From Candidatus Bathyarchaeota archaeon (GTDB lineage Archaea; Thermoproteota; Bathyarchaeia; Bathyarchaeales; Bathyarchaeaceae), in contig JAOUPL010000030.1 of NCBI GenBank assembly GCA_029879825.1, forward strand, positions 1-11,893: 11,893 nt of DNA, read 5' to 3'. The notes beneath the pieces were generated by a model. The model was not told where the DNA came from. It searched no databases and saw nothing but the letters and a program-made list of their open reading frames with translations. Both the position numbers and the translations under genes were made by a program. Shown one piece after another: positions 1-6,454 of the stretch; positions within the stretch are counted from its first letter, which is position 1; every line of letters starts with the position of its first letter.

Positions 1-504
1 GCAATACAAATTGTCAAACCAAGCGGCTTGGGTAAGGCTCCAAAACTTGATGTGACGGATCCGGCTTCGAAACAGAAAATTCTGGACGATCAAGTAACCC
101 TTTTCGAAGTTTTTGAGATCGCTTCCGCATATGACTCCATTGCATCTGAGTGGGTAAACAATTACCCCATCACCTTTGACTTGGGTCACCCATATTTTGC
201 CCAACAACTTAAAGAGAGAGCAGACGTAAACACGGCAACAGTGCACACTTTCCTAAAAATTCTTTCCGAAGTCCCAGACACCTTCATCAGTCGAAAAGTA
301 GGCTTAGACAAGGCAAAGAAAATCTCAGCCGAGGCTGGGCAAGTGTTGGAAAAAGGTGGCTTAACAACTTCATCTGGAAGAAAACTGCTTCAGAAATTCG
401 ATAAAAAACTCAGAGATCCGGCCCATAAGCTTAGTCCAGGGACGACAGCAGACATTACGGAGGCGGTTTTGGCAATCAGCATCCTAAACGGATACAGACC
501 ATAG
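1..504 (+). CDS. CitG-like triphosphoribosyl-dephospho-CoA synthase family protein (3' part)
   Basis: The reading frame is open from the first base and ends at TAG 502-504, so the N-terminal part lies outside the window. The visible 167 residues match the C-terminal half of the CitG/MdcB family. That family joins ATP and dephospho-CoA to make the triphosphoribosyl-dephospho-CoA precursor of a prosthetic group. Family-like signatures are the segment SAYDSIASEW, the segment FDLGHPYF, a RKVG...GG.T..G...L..FD..LR stretch, and near the C-terminus SPGTTADITEAV, which resembles the conserved NPGTTADL motif. Archaeal members usually occur without citrate or malonate lyase genes, and none is seen here, so the real substrate is uncertain. 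A 97-base spacer separates it from the next gene on the same strand. The family call is fairly secure; the exact reaction is inferred. Confidence 0.65.
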   Translation, partial: AIQIVKPSGLGKAPKLDVTDPASKQKILDDQVTLFEVFEIASAYDSIASEWVNNYPITFDLGHPYFAQQLKERADVNTATVHTFLKILSEVPDTFISRKVGLDKAKKISAEAGQVLEKGGLTTSSGRKLLQKFDKKLRDPAHKLSPGTTADITEAVLAISILNGYRP

Positions 505-601
505 ACGTATTGAGTTTCTCATTTGCCCGCACAGGTGAAGTTGAACATTCTAATTTAAATTTCAGTAACCTTCTAATACGCAAGAGGAGCGAGAAAAGAG
601 C

Positions 602-1315
602 ATGTTCATAGTCGCCGTCGTTGGAAGCAAAAAATCAGGCAAAACCACAGCCGTAGAAACCTTAGTCAGAGGACTAACAAAAAGGGGATACAAAGTCGCC
701 ACTGTCAAGCATATACCAGAAACCGACTTTACAATAGACACCAAGGGAAAAGACACATGGAGGCACGCCAAGGCCGGAGCCCGCACCGTCATAAGCGTCG
801 CACCCAACGAACTAACAGTCATCAGAAAAGTAGATACAACAAAATACAGCTTAGAACAGCTGGTTACAGAATGTGAAGATGATGTGGAAATCATAATCCT
901 TGAAGGTTTTAAGAAACTAATCGGACAAAATCTAACCGTGCCTAAAATAGTGGCTGTCAAAACAACTGACGAGGTTCTTGAGGCTTCTGGACACTATGAA
1001 CCCATACTGACCCTCGTCGGCCCCGTTCCGACCGAAGCAGCGAAACTAAAAATTCCTTACGTTGACGTGCTTAAAGAGCCTGAGAAGTTGGTGGGTCTAG
1101 TGGACCAAGAAGCTGCAGTTTTGGTTGAAAGAAAACGGAAACACGAAGAAAAACTAAAAATTCAGATCGACGAACGCGTTTTACCATTAAATCTTTTTGT
1201 TCAGAAAATCATGAGAAACACAATTCTTGGAATGATTTCAACATTGAAAGGGATTGCCACAAAAGGAGACGAGAGGATTTCAGTAATTATTGAGAGTTTT
1301 ATTAGGCGCAAGTAA
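602..1315 (+). CDS. mobB: MobB-like P-loop GTP-binding protein with C-terminal extension
   Basis: A 237-residue protein whose N-terminal ~160 residues match MobB, the GTP-binding accessory protein of molybdopterin-guanine dinucleotide synthesis. A Walker A motif, GSKKSGKTT, sits at residues 8-16. It is followed by the MobB-typical VATVKHIPETDFTIDTKGKDT region with a W-HAKAGA segment (about residues 37-62). An acidic IIILEGFKK strand at about 97-105 is the Walker B-like region. Bacterial MobB is about 170 residues. The extra ~75 residues here start with a charged helix and continue into an LPLNLFVQKIMRNTILGMISTLKG-type segment (given in part), which I recall as an extension in archaeal MobB-like proteins. 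The start is ATG 602; a GAGGAG at 584-589 lies 12 bases upstream, a little far. No other molybdenum-cofactor gene is nearby. It converges on the division operon. Confidence 0.8.
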   Translation: MFIVAVVGSKKSGKTTAVETLVRGLTKRGYKVATVKHIPETDFTIDTKGKDTWRHAKAGARTVISVAPNELTVIRKVDTTKYSLEQLVTECEDDVEIIILEGFKKLIGQNLTVPKIVAVKTTDEVLEASGHYEPILTLVGPVPTEAAKLKIPYVDVLKEPEKLVGLVDQEAAVLVERKRKHEEKLKIQIDERVLPLNLFVQKIMRNTILGMISTLKGIATKGDERISVIIESFIRRK

Positions 1316-1321
1316 AGGCAC

Positions 1322-1432
1322 GTGGCCTTTTTGGGGTTTAGAAAGAGAATTGTTGAAAGTTGCTGAGAGAGAAAGGAGTTTTTCAGCTGCTGTCGAGGAA
1401 AAGACAGTTTTCTAAACCTTTCCAAGGGCCAC
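1322..1432. other. Structured inverted-repeat element (three-way junction RNA-like or MITE-like)
   Basis: Bases 1322-1345 and 1408-1432 form a long imperfect stem. GTGGCC (1322-1327) pairs with GGCCAC (1427-1432), then T/A and GG/CC pairs with two small bulges follow. An uninterrupted GGTTTAGAAAG (1335-1345) pairs with TTTTCTAAACC (1408-1418, one G-T pair). Inside are two further hairpins: 1358-1366 with 1383-1391 (core GCTGA/TCAGC), and TGTC 1391-1394 with GACA 1403-1406 around a purine-rich loop. The whole is a three-way junction of about 111 nt in the gap between convergent genes. It could be a small RNA on either strand, a bidirectional terminator, or a decayed MITE with GTGGCC ends. It matches no RNA family that I recognise. 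Confidence 0.45.
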
Positions 1433-1436
1433 ATGA

Positions 1437-1461
1437 CCAGAGCCTAGATTTTAGCTTCTGG
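1437..1461. terminator. Hairpin between convergent genes, possible terminator
   Basis: CCAG (1437-1440) and AGC (1441-1443) pair with GCT (1454-1456) and CTGG (1458-1461), with one bulged T. On the plus strand the stem is followed by a pyrimidine run (CCTTCTTTCT). It lies 13 bases beyond the cdvC stop and about 120 beyond the mobB-like stop. Archaeal termination relies mainly on T-tracts, which are weak here, so the role is tentative. Confidence 0.3.
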
Positions 1462-1474
1462 CCTTCTTTCTATG

Positions 1475-2635
1475 CTAAAGAGCTTTGAAGGCTTCAAACC
1501 ATCGGTTATAGGAGGCTATCATGTCTAGGGAAACGCTGGGTTTCCTTTCCTCCAAGATCGTTCTAAAGTCGTCCATGGATATGGGTCTCGGCTGAGCTTG
1601 TTTATCGCTTGCTAGGCCCGATTCGAAGAGTTCTCCAATAACCCTTAGGTGGGCTGATTGACATACGTCCCGTATATCGCTTCCAGAGAATCCTTCAGAC
1701 AACCTAGCAAATTCATCGAGGTCCACATCTGGCGCCAGTTTCAGATGAGTTGTATATAGTTTAAGCATCCCTAAACGGGCTTCATAGTCAGGTAGTGGAA
1801 CTATGATTCGCTTCTGAAATCTCCTTATGAAGGGCCAGTCTAATGCCCAAGGTTTGTTGGTGGCTCCGATGACGTAGGCATGGATGTTCTTGCCCTTATC
1901 TATGATTCCATCCATTTCTTTGAGGAACTGGTTGCGAACTCTGGTTTCCCCGCCAACCTCGGTTGAGTGCATTCCAATTAATGAATCCAGTTCATCGATG
2001 AAAACTATTGACGGACATCCGTTATTAGCAGACTTTCTAGCTGACACAAAAAGTCTTGCAACGTTCTGTTCGGCTTCTCCGAGCCATTTTGACATTATGG
2101 AAGCTGCATCCACTGAGATGAAGGTTGCTTCGATCTCTGTGGCCACCGCAGCGGCTAGCAAGGTTTTTCCGCAGCCAGGAGGACCGAAAAGAAGTATTCC
2201 CCTAGGCCATCCCAACGTGAATAAATCTGGTCTCTCAACGGGATAAACGATGGCTTCCTTAACTGCTTTCTTTGCTTGCTCCAAACCGATAACTTGGCCC
2301 CAGTTTACCTTAGGTTTTTCTTTGAGCACAAGCTCATCGTAACTTGCTTTTTCTTTTTCTCCTGAGGGACCTATTACGTCAGCTGTTTTTTCTAGTTGTG
2401 ACTCAATGGGTCCAACTCCTTGCAGAGATTTTATTCTTTCTTGATATGCCATTGCACGTTGAATGTAAACCCTGTTTAGGCCATAGTTGGGGTACAATTG
2501 GACGAGCTTTAGAAGGGTTTCGATGGCCTTCTGATACATAGTGATGGCCATTCCTCTGGCGCCTTGTTTATCGAGGCGAACTGCTTCAAGTGCATAGCTT
2601 GTTGCGGCTTTTTCAAGTTCTTGGGATGCGCTCAT
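1475..2635 (-). CDS. cdvC: CdvC / Vps4-type AAA ATPase with MIT domain
   Basis: A 386-residue ATPase that disassembles and remodels ESCRT-III filaments during division and membrane scission. The N-terminal MIT domain covers about residues 3-75 (helical, SYALEAVRLDKQG... then AITMYQKAIETLLKL). A linker leads to the AAA cassette: Walker A GPPGCGKT 151-158, pore loop SKWLGEAE 182-189, Walker B IVFIDELD 210-217, sensor 1 GATN 257-260, arginine fingers R271/R272, and sensor 2 region GFSGSD 315-320. The length is usual for archaeal Vps4/CdvC. The frame is open further upstream, but ATG 2635 is chosen because GGTGA lies 5 bases before it and the protein then begins directly at the MIT domain; a longer form would overlap cdvB. 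It is the last gene of the division operon, 5 bases after the cdvB stop. Confidence 0.95.
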   Translation of the reverse strand: MSASQELEKAATSYALEAVRLDKQGARGMAITMYQKAIETLLKLVQLYPNYGLNRVYIQRAMAYQERIKSLQGVGPIESQLEKTADVIGPSGEKEKASYDELVLKEKPKVNWGQVIGLEQAKKAVKEAIVYPVERPDLFTLGWPRGILLFGPPGCGKTLLAAAVATEIEATFISVDAASIMSKWLGEAEQNVARLFVSARKSANNGCPSIVFIDELDSLIGMHSTEVGGETRVRNQFLKEMDGIIDKGKNIHAYVIGATNKPWALDWPFIRRFQKRIIVPLPDYEARLGMLKLYTTHLKLAPDVDLDEFARLSEGFSGSDIRDVCQSAHLRVIGELFESGLASDKQAQPRPISMDDFRTILEERKPSVSLDMIASYNRWFEAFKAL

Positions 2636-2640
2636 GACGG

Positions 2641-3510
2641 TCACCGCTCGATCTTTATCTTTCCTTGCACACCCAATTTTTCTAGGGCTTTTTCTACTTC
2701 TCCGCATGGAACGTTCAGTTCAAGCGCACATCGGGTGATGTCGATTTGTCCTTCGCGTTTTTTGGCGTATTCCAGAACTGTTTCCTCTAAAGACTCTTGT
2801 ACCGTCAAGGAAACGCGTTTTAGTTCCGTGTCTTTGTAAGATACGTAGTTTTGAGTTTCTCTTTGTTCACAAACTTCTGAGCAAGTGGCGGTGAGAGCAA
2901 CCATTTGTCTTACTTTTTCCACGCGTCGAGGTTGAGGTTTTTCCATGACTGGAACAGAAATGGGTGGCTCAGGAAGTTTCTCCGTTAACTTTTCTTCCAG
3001 GAACGCGGAGACCTCTTTAAGAACTTCTTCGCCGCCTGGGGTTTTTACGTCTATTGGCATATTTAGTTCTGTGGAACTGATGGTGGTCATGGCTAGCGTT
3101 TCGTTTATGCTTTCATTCACCCTTTCCATTTCATATGCCATTTGAGGCATGATTATTGTGAGGCGCTTCGTCACGGTGTGAAGGATTCTAAGAGCTGGCT
3201 TCAGATCTGCGAAAGCTGCACTCAATTCTTTGAGTGTTTCGAGTCTTAGAATTACGCGTTCTATGAGGATTTGGGTCTGCGAGATTAGTTTAGTAAGTTT
3301 TCTGATTTCTGCTAGCTCGTTAGCGAAGATTATTGCTCGTTCCTTGTTTTTTGTTTTTAGGGCTGTTTCGCAAGTTTTGAAGAGAACTGTATCTCTTTGG
3401 CGCAATCTAACGATGACTTGCTCTATTTTAAACCGTTGAGTCTTGAGTTTCGGCACTGCCTCGAAGATCACTTCCTCAAGTGTTGGAGGAGGGCGGAAAG
3501 GGTTTTTGAT
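2641..3510 (-). CDS. cdvB: CdvB, ESCRT-III homologue with C-terminal winged helix (probable ATC start)
   Basis: The core ESCRT-III polymer subunit of the Cdv machinery, 289 residues from the chosen start. A basic helical ESCRT-III core covers about residues 14-175. A proline-rich MIM2-like motif KLPEPPISVPV follows, which would bind the CdvC MIT domain. The last ~55 residues form a winged helix (ETVLEYAKKREGQIDITRC...), known in crenarchaeal CdvB to bind CdvA. The first conventional start in frame is GTG 3471, but it has no well-spaced SD. The frame is open and protein-like back to ATC 3510 (KNPFRPPPTLEE). There TGTGAGGAAT followed by four bases and ATC matches exactly the layout TGTGAGGAAT-TAAA-ATG of the paralogue at 4966. 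An in-frame TGA lies just upstream. The ORF identity is near certain; the ATC start is likely but unproven, with GTG 3471 the alternative. Confidence 0.9.
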   Translation of the reverse strand: MKNPFRPPPTLEEVIFEAVPKLKTQRFKIEQVIVRLRQRDTVLFKTCETALKTKNKERAIIFANELAEIRKLTKLISQTQILIERVILRLETLKELSAAFADLKPALRILHTVTKRLTIIMPQMAYEMERVNESINETLAMTTISSTELNMPIDVKTPGGEEVLKEVSAFLEEKLTEKLPEPPISVPVMEKPQPRRVEKVRQMVALTATCSEVCEQRETQNYVSYKDTELKRVSLTVQESLEETVLEYAKKREGQIDITRCALELNVPCGEVEKALEKLGVQGKIKIER

Positions 3511-3516
3511 GGCGAT

Positions 3517-3523
3517 TCCTCAC
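3517..3523 (-). promoter_or_regulatory. SD sequence of cdvB
   Basis: GTGAGGA read on the minus strand. GAGG (3521-3518) is followed by a 7-base spacer to ATC 3510. This is the same spacer as in cdvA and in the upstream ESCRT-III paralogue, and it fixes the start position at a codon that is not ATG, GTG or TTG. Confidence 0.6.
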
Positions 3524-3544
3524 AGGCTTTAGTGATTATAAGCT

Positions 3545-4267
3545 CTATTTGTTCGGGTTCCTCACGTGGACAACAACGGGGGGTTCTGGGAGGTTTGGAG
3601 AAGCAGGAGCAGTTGCCTCTTGTGTCTCCTTCTGTGTGGGCGTTTCAGGCATCTTCACTGTTTTTTCTCCGAGGAGTAGGTTAGATAACTTGCTCTTCAA
3701 CGCTTCTAGGTCGCTTTTTTCGGCGTTAACCCCTTTCAATCCCCACTGTATCATTCCTAAAGCCTTCTGATATGATTCGTCGTCGGTTCTGCCAATTTCG
3801 CGTTCAATCTCTAGATTTATTAAAGCTGAGTGGAGTTCCTGTATTTGTTTGGTGCATTTAGTGATCTGCTTATCTGTGTCGTCCATAACGGTTTTAGCGT
3901 CTGCTTTTAACTGATTTAACGCTCCTTCAAAGTTGTTGTGGAGATCATCAAACATTTCCGGCGGAATCTTTTTCTTTTCCACAAGCTCGTTCAAAGCCTG
4001 ATCTTTTCGCCAAATCAGAGGTATCTGCTGACAGAGAGTTGTTGCCCTCAATTTAAGTGGTGGCAAAATTACAAAGTCACCATTTTCTATTTTGAAGTGA
4101 TCGCTTGGATAGCAAAGAAATTCTCCGTCCCCATGCTCTATGAAGATTCCCTCTACACGACCGGTAGGGGTTACACTAAATGATGCTATTCGACCGATTT
4201 GGCGTCCGTATTCATCCTTAACTGGCTTGCCGACAAAAAGAAAGGGGTTGGAGTTGGATTTTGACGT
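3545..4267 (-). CDS. cdvA: CdvA, PRC-barrel/coiled-coil division protein with ACG at the start position
   Basis: A DNA- and membrane-associated scaffold that recruits CdvB in TACK archaea; 240 residues from the chosen start, close to the known CdvA length. Residues about 5-72 form a PRC barrel (FLFVGKPVKDEYGRQIGRI..., then GVEGIF-like and ENGDFVILPP strands). About 80-190 is a charged coiled coil. The C-terminus carries LPEPPVVVHV, a candidate CdvB-binding (E3B) peptide that also resembles the CdvB MIM2 motif. A perfect AGGAGGTGA (4280-4272) precedes ACG 4267 with a 7-base spacer from GGAGG, and an in-frame TAA sits directly before the SD. No ATG, GTG or TTG occurs in frame until TTG 4066, which would remove the whole PRC barrel. 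ACG is therefore the probable initiation codon, unless this base is a sequencing error. The gene lies 45 bases after the ESCRT-III paralogue and 34 before cdvB. Confidence 0.9.
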   Translation of the reverse strand, partial: TSKSNSNPFLFVGKPVKDEYGRQIGRIASFSVTPTGRVEGIFIEHGDGEFLCYPSDHFKIENGDFVILPPLKLRATTLCQQIPLIWRKDQALNELVEKKKIPPEMFDDLHNNFEGALNQLKADAKTVMDDTDKQITKCTKQIQELHSALINLEIEREIGRTDDESYQKALGMIQWGLKGVNAEKSDLEALKSKLSNLLLGEKTVKMPETPTQKETQEATAPASPNLPEPPVVVHVRNPNK

Positions 4268-4271
4268 ATTC

Positions 4272-4280
4272 TCACCTCCT
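4272..4280 (-). promoter_or_regulatory. Perfect SD sequence of cdvA
   Basis: AGGAGGTGA on the minus strand is fully complementary to the usual archaeal 16S 3' end. It is the strongest SD in the window, directly follows an in-frame TAA, and points to ACG 4267. Confidence 0.85.
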
Positions 4281-4312
4281 TATATCCGTGAATGGTCAAG
4301 TTTTTAGGGTAG

Positions 4313-4966
4313 CTAAGTTTCGGTTTGAGCCGCCTCGCCGAAGGTAGGTATGCCCGCCGGTAATTCTGGGAATTTTTCTTTAACTCTCTGTTCCGCAACC
4401 GTAGCTGCTTCGTTCAAGATTTTCTGGGCGTCTTCACCCGCTGTCTGGAAGTCTATGTTCATACCAGTGTTGTGGCCAGCGTCCATAATTATTCCGCTGA
4501 GCAAGTTTCCAATGCTTCCAAGTTCCCTTTCGGCTTCTGGAAAGACTGCAGCCATTCCGGTTTTGACGCTACGCAACACGCCGATTGCTGGAGCCAGTGT
4601 GCTAACGACGTCGCCAAGCTCTGAAACCGTGCTTAGCCTGAGAACAATCTGTTCTAGGGCCAGTCTCGCGTGGATTATCATCCTTTCCATTTTCCGTATT
4701 TCAGCCAGTTCGTTGGCGAAAACGTTGGCCCGCGCCATGTCATGTTTTGAGTAGGCGTTGACAATTCTTGCGAATATTGATTTGTCGCGTTCTGAGAAAC
4801 GGTCGGTTGCCTTGTCTAATCTTTGAATTTGCATTTCAATTCGCTTGACCGCGTAATCGAGGCGTGGTTTCAATGGACCTGGAGGACGAACAGCTTCTTT
4901 GATCCTCGTAGAGATAGGCGCATCGTCTATTCCTTCTCCCCATTTTTTAGCAAACTTTTCAGACAT
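4313..4966 (-). CDS. ESCRT-III paralogue without winged helix (CdvB1/B2 type)
   Basis: A 217-residue ESCRT-III family protein, the first gene of the division operon. The core (about residues 20-165) aligns with CdvB over the ERDKSIF...ANVFANELAEIRK region; CdvB has ANELAEIRK too. It lacks the C-terminal winged helix, so it should not bind CdvA directly. It ends in EKFPELPAGIPTF, a MIM2-like motif expected to contact the CdvC MIT domain. In Sulfolobus such paralogues co-assemble with CdvB and act in late constriction, usually from separate loci; here one heads the cdvABC cluster. ATG 4966 is preceded by TGTGAGGAAT with a 7-base spacer. The frame closes 45 bases before the cdvA start, so one transcript is likely. 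Confidence 0.9.
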   Translation of the reverse strand: MSEKFAKKWGEGIDDAPISTRIKEAVRPPGPLKPRLDYAVKRIEMQIQRLDKATDRFSERDKSIFARIVNAYSKHDMARANVFANELAEIRKMERMIIHARLALEQIVLRLSTVSELGDVVSTLAPAIGVLRSVKTGMAAVFPEAERELGSIGNLLSGIIMDAGHNTGMNIDFQTAGEDAQKILNEAATVAEQRVKEKFPELPAGIPTFGEAAQTET

Positions 4967-5001
4967 TTTAATTCCTCACAAAAAGAGGTCGTTTAAAACG
5001 T

Positions 5002-5011
5002 ATTATTACAT
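5002..5011 (-). promoter_or_regulatory. Possible TATA element of the cdv operon
   Basis: GTAATAATAC on the minus strand lies about 35-45 bases before ATG 4966, a distance that would put transcription start just upstream of the SD. A TTTTAAAC at 4998-4991 is an alternative but would start the transcript inside or after the SD. The 8-base palindrome TGTTAACA (5012-5019) adjoins it and might be an operator. Position and composition are the only evidence. Confidence 0.3.
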
Positions 5012-5127
5012 TGTTAACATGTAGAAAACATCCACGCATATACCTAACAGCATATCCATGTTTCGCCATCGTTTTGAGCTTTAAATCTCAGATGGAAAGA
5101 GACGCGAGGCGCAGTTGCTCCAATAAA

Positions 5128-5170
5128 CAGTTTCGTGTAAGTTAGACTCAAAAGCACGAAAGTTTAACTG
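5128..5170 (+). other. Leader hairpin upstream of small membrane protein
   Basis: TTCGTG (5132-5137) pairs with CACGAA (5155-5160), and the flanking CAGT (5128-5131) can pair with ACTG (5167-5170) after an internal loop. It ends ten bases before the SD-like GGTGA at 5180-5184, so it could affect translation, but chance pairing is possible. Confidence 0.25.
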
Positions 5171-5189
5171 TTAAAACAAGGTGACTACA

Positions 5190-5411
5190 ATGGGTGGCAG
5201 ATTAAAGATACTCGGGATATTTGCCTTGTTAGGGTTCATAGGTGGAGTCTCAGCCAACGTCATTTACCACGTCGTGTGGCCTTGGTTCTTAGCTGTCTTT
5301 CCATCAATACTTACCGCTGAGTGGGTTCTATCAGGGATCGCCGGCGCTTTGATAACATCATGCCTAGTAGTGATCTGGGTATATCTAAGCAGACCCGCAG
5401 AACCAAGGTAA
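5190..5411 (+). CDS. Small two-helix membrane protein
   Basis: A 73-residue protein of unrecognised family. Two hydrophobic segments are evident: about residues 6-31 (LGIFALLGFIGGVSANVIYHV...) and about 45-66 (VLSGIAGALITSCLVVIWVY). They are linked by a short aromatic stretch, with a charged tail RPAEPR, so an integral membrane location is likely. GTG 5181 is also in frame, but ATG 5190 is preferred because GGTGA at 5180-5184 then acts as SD with a 5-base spacer, the same layout as cdvC. It diverges from the cdv operon across about 220 bases. I cannot assign a function; a link to division is only suggested by position. Confidence 0.6.
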   Translation: MGGRLKILGIFALLGFIGGVSANVIYHVVWPWFLAVFPSILTAEWVLSGIAGALITSCLVVIWVYLSRPAEPR

Positions 5412-5552
5412 AAACCTCCCGTACTCACATTTTTCAGCGCTCTCCCTATTTCCATAGTGATAACCCCCACATTTTTACAAAATCCCAAAAATAATTGCAC
5501 GCATCAACAAAACAATAATCTTTCCGGAAGCGGCCATTCAACGCCGTCGTTT

Positions 5553-6362
5553 TCATATGAATTTCAAAATCATTCGTATACTTACTAGAAACAAAACCAC
5601 TCCAAACATCCTTCTGAGATCCTTTCCAGAAATCTTCTTAGAAAAGTAGGCTCCAACCTGAGCGCCCAAAATCACTCCTATGCAGAGAAAGACTGCATGA
5701 CTGATGTCAACGTTACCCAAGGAAAAGTGCGTTGCAGCCCCAGATATTGAAGTGAAAACCATAATGAACATAGAAGTCGCAACCGTAACATGCATAGGAA
5801 AGTTCATTGTGAGATGTAGTATAGGCACCATGAGCGCTCCACCACCTATGCCTAAGAGACCAGATGAAAGACCGCCGAAGAAACTTAACACCAAACCTAA
5901 GTTTACATCCGTGTCGTATTCAAAAATCGTGCCACCAGAGTCCACAATCTTGCGATGCCAAATCTTTCCTATCCTTGGAAAATGAATACGGTAAAGATCG
6001 AGTTGAAAAGCCATGCGCAAGGCAACGAAAATTAGGAAAAAGCCGAAAATGAGTCCCAAAAGTTTTTCTTCGATAAAACTGGTTAGATACGCTCCTACGA
6101 AGGCTCCAGGAATAGTTGTAAGAGTTAGAATCAAGCCGACTTTATAGTCGACTCTCCTTTGTCTCCAATATACTATGGTCGAGGACAGGGAAGTAAAAAC
6201 TATTGTTGCGAGACTTGTCCCAATAGCTTGATGGGAAGAAAAACCGTAGACCAGAGACAGAAGGGGTACAACGAAAACGCCGCCTCCCACACCAGTCATC
6301 GCCGCGATTATTCCAACAAGAAAGGCTATCGGCGACAGCAAAGCCATATCGAAAGGTATCAA
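5553..6362 (-). CDS. TauE/SafE-type membrane permease
   Basis: A 269-residue polytopic membrane protein of the TauE/SafE (DUF81) family, exporters or importers of sulfite, sulfonates and related anions. The family's internal duplication is visible: MTGVGGGVFVVPLL near the N-terminus and LLGIGGGALMVPIL in the middle each begin a half with several hydrophobic helices. A soluble loop of about 40 residues separates the halves. TTG 6362 is chosen as start because GGAG lies eight bases upstream; ATG 6347, five codons later, is the alternative but lacks an SD. The frame is open farther upstream to 6611, but that sequence overlaps the divergent DUF1028 gene and is not membrane-like. The substrate cannot be read from the sequence. 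Confidence 0.85.
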   Translation of the reverse strand: MIPFDMALLSPIAFLVGIIAAMTGVGGGVFVVPLLSLVYGFSSHQAIGTSLATIVFTSLSSTIVYWRQRRVDYKVGLILTLTTIPGAFVGAYLTSFIEEKLLGLIFGFFLIFVALRMAFQLDLYRIHFPRIGKIWHRKIVDSGGTIFEYDTDVNLGLVLSFFGGLSSGLLGIGGGALMVPILHLTMNFPMHVTVATSMFIMVFTSISGAATHFSLGNVDISHAVFLCIGVILGAQVGAYFSKKISGKDLRRMFGVVLFLVSIRMILKFI

Positions 6363-6399
6363 CGCTCTCTCTCCATAGAGTACATGAGAATAGCAACCT

Positions 6400-6431
6400 C
6401 TTTTCTTAAAAGTTTCAAGGAGATATATACC
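6400..6431. promoter_or_regulatory. Divergent promoter region of the permease and DUF1028 genes
   Basis: CTTTTCTTAAAAG (about 6400-6412) and GATATATACC (6422-6431) are AT-rich, nearly symmetric TATA-like elements in the 92-base gap between divergent genes. The first suits plus-strand transcription starting just before the SD at 6441. The second suits minus-strand transcription toward 6362. Assignment rests on spacing alone. Confidence 0.4.
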
Positions 6432-6440
6432 TAATTGACA

Positions 6441-6446
6441 GGAGGG
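6441..6446 (+). promoter_or_regulatory. SD sequence of the DUF1028 gene
   Basis: GGAGGG with a 9-base spacer (counted from GGAGG) to ACG 6455. Relative to the first in-frame ATG (6467) the spacer would be 21 bases, too long for SD-led initiation. Confidence 0.75.
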
Positions 6447-6454
6447 ATACTTCC

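Noticed and set aside
2636..2707. Upstream extension of cdvC to 2707
   Set aside because: It would overlap the end of cdvB and adds a basic stretch before the MIT domain. ATG 2635 has a suitable GGTGA and starts right at the MIT domain.
4186..4398. 70-codon minus-strand frame between the ESCRT-III paralogue and cdvA
   Set aside because: It lies across the end of one real gene and the PRC-barrel region of the next in another frame. It has no SD and no recognisable protein features.
4990..5000. CGTTTAAAACG as the cdv promoter TATA box
   Set aside because: The spacing would start the transcript within or after the SD at 4980-4971; an element slightly upstream fits better.
5012..5019. TGTTAACA palindrome as an operator of the cdv operon
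   Set aside because: It is an eight-base palindrome in an AT-rich spacer with no second copy seen, so chance is likely; noted only under the promoter.
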